From: an uncultured Clostridia bacterium
Lineage (GTDB): Bacteria > Bacillota > Clostridia > UBA1381
Direction of reading: 5' to 3'
DNA length: 26,356 bases
NCBI GenBank assembly: GCA_959602045.1
Contig: CAUGRT010000038.1
Span: 1-26,356, forward strand
Both the position numbers and the translations under genes were made by a program. Below are positions 16,883 to 23,526 of this stretch, one piece after another (positions within the stretch are counted from its first letter, which is position 1; each line of letters opens with the position of its first letter). A model generated the notes under the pieces. The model ran no database searches, was not told the origin of the DNA, and saw only the letters and a program-made list of their open reading frames with translations.

Positions 16883-16955
16883 AAATTTTATTATTTCCTT
16901 TCTTGTAGTTCTATCATTCAATTTTTATCAAATTTAAAAATAAACCCATTCCGTA

Positions 16956-17053
16956 GGGGCAGCATGTGTTTTTCATTCTATGAAGGCGAGTTCTACTCCG
17001 CGCAGCGTAGCGGATGTCTGAGCCGCAATAGCATGAAAAATACATGCTGCCCC
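16956..17053 (+). repeat. Palindromic element, copy 2 (core on plus strand)
   Basis: 26-nt arms pair with one U-C mismatch and one G-U pair. The site-specific outer part starts GGGGCAGCATGTG and the shared inner part is TTTTTCATTCTAT. The core has the long form with TACTC: AGGCGAGTTCTACTCC, GCGCAGCGTA, GCGGATGTCTGAGCCGC. It lies antisense to the dgkA-era transcript. Confidence 0.92.
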
Positions 17054-17224
17054 GGCTGTCACCGCCTTGATTCCGCGCTTTCGTTTTTTATCCGCTCTAT
17101 GCACAAAACCGCTCAAAACAGAATAAAAATATATTCCTTGCATAGTTTACAGACGGTTCTGGATCCCTCAAAAAGCAATATTCCTTAAGTTCCGGAATAA
17201 AAACACATTTTGTAATGCAGTGCC

Positions 17225-17320
17225 GTATTGCACTTCCCTTTCATTTTCCTCCGGCTCAGACATCCGCTACGCTGCGCGGAGTAGAACTCGCCTCCGGAAA
17301 ATGAAAGTGAAGCACAATAC
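17225..17320 (-). repeat. Palindromic element, copy 3 (core on minus strand)
   Basis: 25-nt arms; on the strand carrying the core they pair with two adjacent G-U pairs and one A-G mismatch. The outer part starts GTATTGTGCTTCAC and the inner part is TTTCATTTTCC, the most divergent inner stem. The core is the long form, identical to copy 2 through GAGCC. Head-to-head with copy 2, about 170 nt apart. Confidence 0.9.
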
Positions 17321-17337
17321 TTTATTTTTATGTAGGT

Positions 17338-17808
17338 TCACGATTTTTTGGATTCTTTACAGAATAAAATGAAAGCAATTCCCAAAATAACCACTGCTCC
17401 GATTGCCGCCAATGCGCGCTTGGAGAATACGATATTCAAAACCGCCATAATGAGCTGATTGAAATCTGCCGCAAACAGCGCAAGCCCTACCAGTACCGCA
17501 CCGCACGCCGTCAGAATAACCGCCGCCGCGGCAATATCCTTTGCCGCCTTGATTTTCTCATTATATTCCTCTGTCACCGCGTCAGACAGCCGTTCCAATG
17601 CGGTATTCACCAATTCCGCACTAAAGACCGCGCAAACCGCCAGTACCAAAACCGCCCATCCAATCGGCTCCAAACCGTAGGCATAAGCGAAAATTGCCGT
17701 AAGCAGCGCAATCACAATATCAATTCTCAGATTTCGTTCGGATCGTACCGCTTGCCAAAATCCCGATACTGCATGAATGACACTCTTGATAAAGCTTTTG
17801 TTTTTCAT
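17338..17808 (-). CDS. dgkA: Diacylglycerol/undecaprenol kinase family protein
   Basis: A 156-residue membrane kinase of the DAGK_prokar family, which in Firmicutes phosphorylates undecaprenol for wall synthesis. Signature AELVNTALERLSD (about 64-76; E65 and N68 are metal and active-site positions) is followed by IKAAKDIAAAAVIL (87-99). Three membrane helices form the catalytic core; a fourth hydrophobic stretch (about 132-150) makes the protein longer than the usual 120-135 residues. It overlaps the ybeY stop as ATGA. Position between ybeY and era is canonical. The undecaprenol substrate is inferred from the phylum. Confidence 0.92.
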   Translation of the reverse strand: MKNKSFIKSVIHAVSGFWQAVRSERNLRIDIVIALLTAIFAYAYGLEPIGWAVLVLAVCAVFSAELVNTALERLSDAVTEEYNEKIKAAKDIAAAAVILTACGAVLVGLALFAADFNQLIMAVLNIVFSKRALAAIGAVVILGIAFILFCKESKKS

Positions 17809-18308
17809 AGTGACCGCCTTCTCTCAATTCCGAGATTCCGCAAAATCGCCTCCTGGCGCGCGAACATCTCATCTTCCTCTTCCTTGCTGTTGACATGATC
17901 ATATCCCAAAAGATGCAGCATTGAATGAGCGCATAAAAATGCCAGCTCCCGTTCCATGGAATGTCCGTACTCCGCCGCCTGCGCTTTGGCACGCTCCAGG
18001 GAAATCACAATATCGCCGAGCATGATCGTTCCGTCCGAGTCGTACTCAAATTCATTATCCAGAATCTGTCCGTCCTCATCAAACTCCAGCATCGGAAAAG
18101 ACAGCACATCCGTCGGCTTATCAATTCCGCGATGCTCTTTATTGATCGCATGAATTTCCTCATCATCCACAATCGTAATGCTGATCTGGGCGTCAAAATC
18201 ACATTCCTCATACTGCAATGCCGCGTCACAAACACGCTGCAATAATGCGCTCATGTCCTCCGTAAATTCAATTTTGCTCTGTTCGTTTTCTATTATTAGT
18301 TCTGCCAT
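17805..18308 (-). CDS. ybeY: Endoribonuclease YbeY (rRNA maturation)
   Basis: Zinc-dependent endoribonuclease needed for 16S rRNA 3'-end processing and ribosome quality control. The 167 residues contain the metal motif H128-x3-H132-x5-H138 in AHSMLHLLGYDH, preceded by TDVLSFP (about 66-72) and GDIVIS (98-103), all family hallmarks. The frame is open 25 codons upstream, but MAELIIEN fits the family start; AAAAGG lies about 11 nt upstream and a second AAGGA directly abuts the ATG. It overlaps the end of phoH by 41 nt and the dgkA start by 4 nt, so the cluster is tightly coupled. Confidence 0.96.
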   Translation of the reverse strand: MAELIIENEQSKIEFTEDMSALLQRVCDAALQYEECDFDAQISITIVDDEEIHAINKEHRGIDKPTDVLSFPMLEFDEDGQILDNEFEYDSDGTIMLGDIVISLERAKAQAAEYGHSMERELAFLCAHSMLHLLGYDHVNSKEEEDEMFARQEAILRNLGIERRRSL

Positions 18309-19284
18309 TCCTTCGTTTTTCCTTTTCCTCTTCAAATTTTGCGTATGCCTTGATAATCTCCTGTACCAGCGGATGGCGCACAACGTCCTTTTCCGTCAGC
18401 GTACAAAACTCAATCCCCTCGATATTCTGCAAAATTCTTGCCGCTTCTTTCAGTCCCGACCGCTTATCTCCGGGAAGATCAATTTGGGTAATATCTCCGG
18501 TCACAACGGCATGCGAGCCGAACCCGATTCTCGTCAGGAACATTTTCATCTGCTCTGGCGTCGTGTTCTGCGCCTCGTCCAAAATGATAAAAGCATTATC
18601 CAACGTCCGGCCGCGCATATATGCCAGCGGCGCAACCTCAATCACGCCTTTTTCCTGATACCGCAAAAATCCCTCGCCGCCGAGCATCTCATACATCCCG
18701 TCATATAGCGGTCTTAAATACGGATCAACCTTATTTTGCAAATCTCCCGGCAAAAATCCAAGCTTTTCTCCGGCTTCCACCGCCGGCCGCGTCAAGATAA
18801 TCCGATTGACCTCTTTCTTCCGAAGCGCCGTAACCGCCATCGCCACCGCAAGATAGGTTTTTCCCGTTCCTGCCGGCCCGATTCCGAAAACAATCGTGTT
18901 CTTTTTGATTGCGTCCGCATACTTCTTCTGTCCCAGCGTTTTAGTCTTGATCGGACTGCCCTTGATATTGATCGCAACACAGTCGTCACCCATGAGCTTC
19001 ATATCAATACCGCCCTCCTCCTGCACCATCGTAATGGCATAGAGTACCTTCTGCGTATCAATACGATCGCCTCTTTCCGCCGCCTCAAGCAAAACATGAA
19101 TCACCTGCGACGCCTTTTCCACGTTTTCTTTCTCTCCGCTGATGCGCAGAGCATGATCGCGCTGATGTACGCTGACCTGAAAGGATTTTTCGATCAGCTT
19201 CATATTTTCGTCAAAGCTTCCGAACAGCGGTGCAAAATCCGTTCCCTCCGCCGCCTCAAGCTGTCTGTTTATCAAATTCTTCAC
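18268..19284 (-). CDS. PhoH-family ATPase
   Basis: A 338-residue PhoH-like (YbeZ/PhoH) protein that usually works with YbeY in RNA metabolism. A small N-terminal KH-like region (about 28-70) precedes the P-loop domain with Walker A GPAGTGKT (136-143), the marker LTRPAVEAGEKLGFLPGD (164-181), and DEAQN (236-240), then a C-terminal VTGD..QIDLP motif. The C-terminus is highly charged (KFEEEKEKRRNGRTNNRKR) and overlaps ybeY. It starts within the 3' end of yqfD by 4 nt. Length and gene order are standard for Firmicutes. Confidence 0.96.
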   Translation of the reverse strand: MKNLINRQLEAAEGTDFAPLFGSFDENMKLIEKSFQVSVHQRDHALRISGEKENVEKASQVIHVLLEAAERGDRIDTQKVLYAITMVQEEGGIDMKLMGDDCVAINIKGSPIKTKTLGQKKYADAIKKNTIVFGIGPAGTGKTYLAVAMAVTALRKKEVNRIILTRPAVEAGEKLGFLPGDLQNKVDPYLRPLYDGMYEMLGGEGFLRYQEKGVIEVAPLAYMRGRTLDNAFIILDEAQNTTPEQMKMFLTRIGFGSHAVVTGDITQIDLPGDKRSGLKEAARILQNIEGIEFCTLTEKDVVRHPLVQEIIKAYAKFEEEKEKRRNGRTNNRKRTEQN

Positions 19285-20480
19285 TCCTTATTCTGTTCTG
19301 TTCCTATGTCCTCCAGGAAGGTCATTTTCAGCCTTACCCGTATTGTGTCATGGTTGATTTTTTCCCATGTAAGCTCACGGTTCTGCAATCTTGCATTTTT
19401 GAACAGCTCCCGTGCGATTTCCTGCTCCATCCGCGTTTGCGCCATCAAAGCCGCTGCCTCCTCGGTAATCGGTTCACGGTAAACCTCCACCTCGGCATAA
19501 CGCTTTTCATTCAGACAAATGCCCGAATATCCGAAATACGGCAGACAAAATTCATGGCGCTGTTCGGAAATATCCGCATTTTCAAACTTCGGATTCTCCG
19601 TTCGAAACAGCCGAAAAAGCTTTCCAAAAATCTCCGCGCTGTAATACGCCTTTTCCTTTCCGGTCGGGACGCGGCTCTCATGATACAAGCTTTGTTCCGT
19701 TTCCTTTTCATGGTATGTAACCGCTTCTACCGTTCCCTCGGCATGAACCTGCATGTACCGTTCCTCATAGCCTTCCTTGAAAACCGGCACCGTTCCGGAA
19801 ATCAGCACATCGCCCACGGAAACCGCCGTTTCGTTTTCCACCATCCGCTCACCTTCACGGACATCAATTCTTCGGATAAATCCATCACATGCCGCTACCA
19901 CATCGCACGGCTTTGACCGATCCACCGTTTTAGGCTTCAAGCGCCGTTCATAAACCTCTACTCTGGCACATGCGCCCTCAATATAGACCCATGCCCATGC
20001 AACCGTATCGGTTTGATTAATCAAATCGCGCTTAATATCGGAAATCGGCGGCAAGCTCTGTTTATACGCTCCCGGCTTGACTCCGTTTTTTTCAAGTATC
20101 TCTATTATCTGCGCCTCGCTGCCTTCATATACACCGTCTATTCTGACAACCCAAATAAACTGCGCCGTTATGGCAAAAAACAAAATCATCAGCAACGCTC
20201 CGGCGAAAAAAACATATCGCTTTCCGTAAAGCCGCTTCATCATAAACGCCCCATGCCGTTCGAGAATCCGCACCCGCGTTTTCGTCTTATATGCAATCGG
20301 TCTGAGCTTTCTGAAATCCGCCACACCGACACAAAGGATAAATGCTCCGTCCGGAACTGCTTGAATCTCCCGGACATCAATTCCCCGTCTGATACAAATA
20401 TTCAAAAACCGTTCCGCATCAGACCCGGTTATCTTTATTATAACATATCCTTTCAGAAATTTAAAGAACTTATTAAACAT
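19281..20480 (-). CDS. yqfD: Sporulation protein YqfD
   Basis: A 399-residue membrane protein of the YqfD/SpoIV-like family, produced in the mother cell in B. subtilis and needed for efficient sporulation. The N-terminal cytoplasmic part FLKGYVIIKITGSDAERFLNICIRRGIDVREI is diagnostic. One membrane helix (about 89-111) precedes a long extracytoplasmic region with GVKPGAYKQSLP and GDVLISGTVPVF. A TTG 14 codons upstream lacks a ribosome binding site; the ATG used has AAGGTG seven bases upstream. It follows yqfC by 63 nt and couples to phoH. Its presence indicates an endospore former. Confidence 0.94.
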   Translation of the reverse strand: MFNKFFKFLKGYVIIKITGSDAERFLNICIRRGIDVREIQAVPDGAFILCVGVADFRKLRPIAYKTKTRVRILERHGAFMMKRLYGKRYVFFAGALLMILFFAITAQFIWVVRIDGVYEGSEAQIIEILEKNGVKPGAYKQSLPPISDIKRDLINQTDTVAWAWVYIEGACARVEVYERRLKPKTVDRSKPCDVVAACDGFIRRIDVREGERMVENETAVSVGDVLISGTVPVFKEGYEERYMQVHAEGTVEAVTYHEKETEQSLYHESRVPTGKEKAYYSAEIFGKLFRLFRTENPKFENADISEQRHEFCLPYFGYSGICLNEKRYAEVEVYREPITEEAAALMAQTRMEQEIARELFKNARLQNRELTWEKINHDTIRVRLKMTFLEDIGTEQNKE

Positions 20481-20543
20481 TTTTTTCACCTTTTTTGTTA
20501 AATTTTCAAGCAACCCCTGCAAAACGGCAATAAAACCATCAAA

Positions 20544-20807
20544 TTATTGATATTGAATTTTCGTAATCTCCCCCAAAATCAATATATCGTCCCGGCGAAT
20601 ACTTTTAATTTCCAATTTTTTACCGGAGATTGTTATACGAAACTTCTTTCCTCCGACAATAATTTCCTCCGTGCTATACTTCAGCAGCGATTTATAATTT
20701 TCAAGATACAATTCACGATTGCCGCTGAGGGTCATATGGGGCAGGTCAAGGGCAAGATCCTTCGGGATTCCCCATGCGTCGCTCAAAGCCTCTTTCGGAT
20801 TTTTCAT
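20544..20807 (-). CDS. yqfC: Sporulation protein YqfC (YabP/YqfC family)
   Basis: An 87-residue protein of the YabP/YqfC family: DLPHMTLSGNRELYLENYKSLLKYSTEEI followed by two short beta strands ending in GEITKIQY, as usual. It heads the yqfC-yqfD-phoH-ybeY-dgkA-era-yqzL-recO cluster, with AAAGGGGG before the ATG. The B. subtilis homologue is under sigma-E. On this strand a CATAAAAATA lies about 40-50 nt upstream inside an AT-rich inverted repeat and could be a sigma-E -10, but I see no clear matching -35. The molecular role is unknown. Confidence 0.93.
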   Translation of the reverse strand: MKNPKEALSDAWGIPKDLALDLPHMTLSGNRELYLENYKSLLKYSTEEIIVGGKKFRITISGKKLEIKSIRRDDILILGEITKIQYQ

Positions 20808-20836
20808 ACCGCACCCCCTTTTTCTTGATAAGCGCC

Positions 20837-20886
20837 TAATTTATTTTTATGTGCTAAATTTTTCTTTAACACATAAAAATAAATTA
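20837..20886. repeat. Perfect 17-bp AT-rich inverted repeat upstream of yqfC
   Basis: TAATTTATTTTTATGTG and its exact complement CACATAAAAATAAATTA, separated by 16 nt. It differs in sequence from the palindromic family and is too AT-rich for a good intrinsic terminator. It may be an operator or a cruciform-prone site in the yqfC promoter region. Confidence 0.85.
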
Positions 20887-20952
20887 TACGAACATCGTTT
20901 TTCTGTGCGGAGCTTGCATAGGCACAAATCGGGCAATTGCAAAATCATCAGG

Positions 20953-21043
20953 AAAATGGATCTGGTTTTCGTTATATTGCGGCTCAAACATCCGCTGCGC
21001 TGCACGGAACTCGCCTCCATAAACCGAAAAACAGATCCATTTT
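20953..21043 (-). repeat. Palindromic element, copy 4 (core on minus strand)
   Basis: A perfect 12-bp outer stem AAAATGGATCTG/CAGATCCATTTT, then an inner stem with several mismatches around TTTTTCGGTTTATGG. The core is the short form without TACTC (AGGCGAGTTCC, GTGCAGCGCA, GCGGATGTTTGAGCCGC); its TCCGT/GCGGA hairpin keeps pairing through a U-G. It lies between the divergent yqfC and ylbJ-like genes. A direct repeat ATAGGCACAAAT flanks it at 20918-20929 and 21076-21087. Confidence 0.88.
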
Positions 21044-21109
21044 TATTCAAAGAACCCCATTTGTACAATCGTCCGATAGGCACAAATTTTAAAGAGAGGA
21101 AAATCTACC

Positions 21110-22183
21110 ATGAAAAAATTTCTGCTGCACTTATCTGTCATCTGCATTTTGTATCTGATCATCACAAATGCGCAAAAATCTATGGTTTACGCCATTGACT
21201 CCATGAATATCTGCTTTTCGATGATCATCCCGACCTTATTTCCGTTTTTCATCTGTTCGGGACTTCTGATCTACTCCGGCTTTTGCGAAAGTCTTGCAAA
21301 GGTCTTTCGTTTCTGCATGATGCCGCTGTTTCGCGTGAATCCTGCCGGCTCGTCCGCGTTCATTCTCGGCATTGTCAGCGGCTATCCTCTGGGTGCCATA
21401 ACCGCCGGAGAGTTGTATGCAAATCAATATATCTCAAAAACCGAAGCCGAACGCCTGCTGGCTTTCTGCAACAATTCCGGTCCGCTGTTCATTCTCGGTT
21501 CGGTGGGACTGGCGGTATATTCCAATCTCCGCTACGGCATTATGCTATACGTATTCCACGTTCTGTCCGCCATCACGGTCGGGATTGTGTTCAGCTTCTA
21601 TAAGCGCAGCAGCTACACGGCACCGAAATCCACCATGACCTCACCCCAAAGAAGCGTTGGTGAAATCTTCAGCACCGCATTGAATCAAGCAATTCAGAAT
21701 ATTTTAATCGTGTGCGGCGCGGTTGTGTTTTTCAGCGTTATCAGCCGAATCGCCTTAGGCTTGCTGCCGCTGAATCAATATTTTATGAGCATCGCCAAAG
21801 GATTGATGGAGTTTGTAACCGGAACGATTTCCATCGCCGATTTAACGATTCCCATTTCACAGAAACTGATTCTGACCGCATTCATTGTCGGCTTTGCCGG
21901 GCTGAGCGTGCACGTTCAAGTGATGGCGGTGATTGCCAAATATCACTTATCGCTCGTCCCCTATATTTTAGGGAAGCTGCTGCATGGGATTATCGCGGCA
22001 TTTTACACATTTTTATATTTAAAATTCCATCCGATTACCGAAACCGTTTTTGCACCGTCGGCAAGCCGCGCCTTTACCGCCTCCTCTGCTTCACTGGCGG
22101 TGGTGGTGATTCTGCTTGCCGTGATTATCGGGCTGACCGGCATCATTTTTCATAAATGCGATACGATTTCTGCCGAACAATAA
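21110..22183 (+). CDS. ylbJ: Sporulation integral membrane protein YlbJ-like (nucleoside recognition/Gate domain)
   Basis: A 357-residue protein with about eight hydrophobic helices. SMIIPTLFPFFICSGLLI, ILGIVSGYPLGAITAGELY and LLAFCNNSGPLFILGSVG are the conserved YlbJ elements; the last is the Gate motif shared with SpoIIIAF/SpoVM-era transporters of the nucleoside-recognition superfamily. YlbJ is required in the mother cell for spore formation in B. subtilis; its cargo is unknown. GAGAGGA precedes the ATG by nine or so bases, and an intrinsic terminator follows. The leader region holds palindromic copy 4. Assignment to YlbJ rather than another Gate protein is probable, not certain. Confidence 0.87.
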   Translation: MKKFLLHLSVICILYLIITNAQKSMVYAIDSMNICFSMIIPTLFPFFICSGLLIYSGFCESLAKVFRFCMMPLFRVNPAGSSAFILGIVSGYPLGAITAGELYANQYISKTEAERLLAFCNNSGPLFILGSVGLAVYSNLRYGIMLYVFHVLSAITVGIVFSFYKRSSYTAPKSTMTSPQRSVGEIFSTALNQAIQNILIVCGAVVFFSVISRIALGLLPLNQYFMSIAKGLMEFVTGTISIADLTIPISQKLILTAFIVGFAGLSVHVQVMAVIAKYHLSLVPYILGKLLHGIIAAFYTFLYLKFHPITETVFAPSASRAFTASSASLAVVVILLAVIIGLTGIIFHKCDTISAEQ

Positions 22184-22192
22184 TGTTTTGAC

Positions 22193-22236
22193 GCGGCTGT
22201 CGGATTCCGGTTTCGGCAGCCGCTATTAATTTTTTA
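22193..22236 (+). terminator. Terminator after the ylbJ-like gene
   Basis: GCGGCTG/CAGCCGC stem with an inner CGGATTCCG foldback, followed by TATTAATTTTTT. It starts nine bases after the stop codon. Confidence 0.9.
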
Positions 22237-22255
22237 ATTTTTTTTACAAAAAGTG

Positions 22256-22284
22256 TTGACAAATGTATTTGCTTGTGGTATTAT
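22256..22284 (+). promoter_or_regulatory. Promoter of the tRNA-Lys genes
   Basis: TTGACA, 17 nt, TATTAT. A strong promoter ending 43 nt before the first tRNA, as expected for stable RNA genes. Confidence 0.88.
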
Positions 22285-22327
22285 ATTAGTCGTGGTTGTG
22301 ACCGTGACGGACAATCATACGGGATAT

Positions 22328-22403
22328 GCGCTATTAGCTCAGTTGGTAGAGCACCTGACTCTTAATCAGGGTGTCCGGAGTTCGAGCCTCCGATGGCGTA
22401 CCA
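22328..22403 (+). tRNA. tRNA-Lys(CTT), copy 1
   Basis: 76 nt with an encoded CCA. Acceptor GCGCTAT/ATGGCGT (1-72 is G-U, 5-68 U-G), D arm GCTC...GAGC, anticodon stem CCTGA/TCAGG with loop CTCTTAA giving CUU, and T arm CGGAG/CTCCG around TTCGAGC. Confidence 0.96.
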
Positions 22404-22411
22404 AAGAAATG

Positions 22412-22440
22412 GCTTAAAGTCTTTTGACTTTAAGCTGTTT
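22412..22440 (+). terminator. Hairpin between the two tRNA-Lys genes
   Basis: Perfect 10-bp GCTTAAAGTC/GACTTTAAGC with a TTTT loop, then TGTTTTC. It looks like an intrinsic terminator of moderate strength. Since no promoter is seen before the second tRNA, it is either leaky or an RNA processing signal. Confidence 0.75.
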
Positions 22441-22462
22441 TCTTGAATAAATCCCCCAATAC

Positions 22463-22538
22463 GCGCTATTAGCTCAGTTGGTAGAGCACCTGACTCTTAA
22501 TCAGGGTGTCCGGAGTTCGAGCCTCCGATGGCGTACCA
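22463..22538 (+). tRNA. tRNA-Lys(CTT), copy 2
   Basis: Identical over all 76 bases to the copy 59 nt upstream, including the encoded CCA; the flanks differ. A recent tandem duplication or gene conversion. Confidence 0.96.
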
Positions 22539-22542
22539 GAAA

Positions 22543-22570
22543 ATCCTGTCGAAATTTCGGCAGGATTTTT
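22543..22570 (+). terminator. Terminator after the second tRNA-Lys
   Basis: ATCCTG...CAGGAT with an inner CGAAA/TTTCG pairing, followed by five Us. It begins four bases after the tRNA. From here to the next promoter at 22650 nothing else is recognisable. Confidence 0.9.
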
Positions 22571-22649
22571 GTGATTGTTCATTCTTGATAGAAAAGCGAT
22601 CGGTAAAGCGCATGCTTTTTTGCAGATGGACAAAAAATATTGATTATGA

Positions 22650-22678
22650 TTGACATGTACTGTTTTTGTTTATATAAT
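22650..22678 (+). promoter_or_regulatory. Promoter of the formate/nitrite-type channel gene
   Basis: TTGACA, 17 nt, TATAAT: full consensus. Transcription would start near 22685 and give a leader of about 175 nt that contains palindromic copy 5, the same arrangement as at the SLH-CAP gene. Confidence 0.88.
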
Positions 22679-22706
22679 TTTATGGGATTATAATGTAGCC
22701 TTTGGG

Positions 22707-22808
22707 CTGATAAGCTCTTTGTTTTTCATTCTATTGCGGTTCAGACATCCGCTACGCTGCGCGGAGTAGAACTCGCCTTCATAGAATGAAAAACAAAGAG
22801 CTTATCAG
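22707..22808 (-). repeat. Palindromic element, copy 5 (core on minus strand)
   Basis: The best-preserved copy: 28-nt arms pair perfectly. The outer part CTGATAAGCTCTTTG is site-specific, the inner part TTTTTCATTCTAT is shared. The core is the long form, with GAACC in place of GAGCC. It lies in the leader of the channel gene, in antisense orientation, and would form a very stable hairpin in that mRNA. Confidence 0.95.
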
Positions 22809-22860
22809 AGTGTGTATCCGGATGCTCGCAAAAATCAACATTGAAAAGGACAGTTGAAAA

Positions 22861-23505
22861 ATGAAAAATAAATATTTATCTTTTTTTGCAGACGGGATTT
22901 TGTCGGGTGTTTTTCTCTGTATGGGATGCGCCGTAAATCTATCGGTAGATTCAAGACTTGCAGGTGCTTTTTTATTTAGCCTGGGGTTGTTTGCGATTAT
23001 CACCTTTCAGTTCGGGTTATATACCGGAAAAGCCGGATATATGGTGATGCGTCCGCCTGCCTATATTATAGAAGTGCTTCTGACACTTGCCGGAAATATT
23101 TTCGGTACGATAATCGGCGGAGGGTTATTGAATCTCACGCGGTTCGGCAATACGCTGAGCGAAAAATCCGCTGCGGTTTTACAGGCAAAGCTTGCGGATA
23201 CACCGCTGAGTATTTTCGTTTTGGCGATATTCTGCGGAATCCTGATGTTTATCGCAGTAGAGGGCAATAAGCAGACCGCGAAAAAAGGAGATTTTGTCGG
23301 ATCACTGTTTATCGTTGTAATTCCGATTATGATCTTTATCTTATCCGGATTCAATCACAGCGTTGCGGATTTATCCTATTTCTTTATCAGTCGCTGTGCT
23401 GATTTACAGCAGTTTCTGATCTATATACCGCTTGTGATTTTGGGCAATGCGCTCGGCTGTGTGACAATTCCGCTGTTTAAAAAAATTTCCGTAAATAAAT
23501 TATAA
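22861..23505 (+). CDS. Formate/nitrite transporter (FNT) family channel, short form
   Basis: A 214-residue membrane protein of the FNT family (formate, nitrite or hydrosulfide channels). AFLFSLGLFAIITFQFGLYTGKAGYM (first discontinuous region), EVLLTLAGNIFGTIIG and GFNHSVAD near the C-terminal third are family features; the His of FNHS corresponds to the conserved pore histidine of FocA. At 214 residues it is well below the usual 250-280, mainly because of shorter termini and loops. AAAGGA lies 10 nt before the ATG. An XRE regulator follows 21 nt later, probably in the same transcript. The substrate cannot be decided. Confidence 0.85.
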   Translation: MKNKYLSFFADGILSGVFLCMGCAVNLSVDSRLAGAFLFSLGLFAIITFQFGLYTGKAGYMVMRPPAYIIEVLLTLAGNIFGTIIGGGLLNLTRFGNTLSEKSAAVLQAKLADTPLSIFVLAIFCGILMFIAVEGNKQTAKKGDFVGSLFIVVIPIMIFILSGFNHSVADLSYFFISRCADLQQFLIYIPLVILGNALGCVTIPLFKKISVNKL

Positions 23506-23526
23506 AATAGCGGAATGGAGATTTTT

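Larger units (their letters stand above)
16883..17337. other. 455-nt gene-free gap in the usual cdd position, with two palindromic elements
   Basis: Between dgkA and era. Apart from palindromic copies 2 and 3 the sequence shows no coding frame with a ribosome binding site. A frame at 16964-17188 runs through a repeat and is judged spurious. No cytidine deaminase motif (HAE or PCG..C) was found in any frame, so this looks like loss or absence of cdd, not a decayed copy. No promoter for era was found here. Confidence 0.7.

Noticed and set aside
16964..17188. Plus-strand frame of 74 codons in the dgkA-era gap
   Set aside because: Its first part is the translated palindromic element, it has no ribosome binding site, and the same peptide pattern (QRSGCLSRN) appears in another frame across copy 4, so it is a by-product of the repeat.
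22328..22538. Short CRISPR-like array (two identical units with a spacer)
   Set aside because: The repeated units are complete tRNA-Lys genes.
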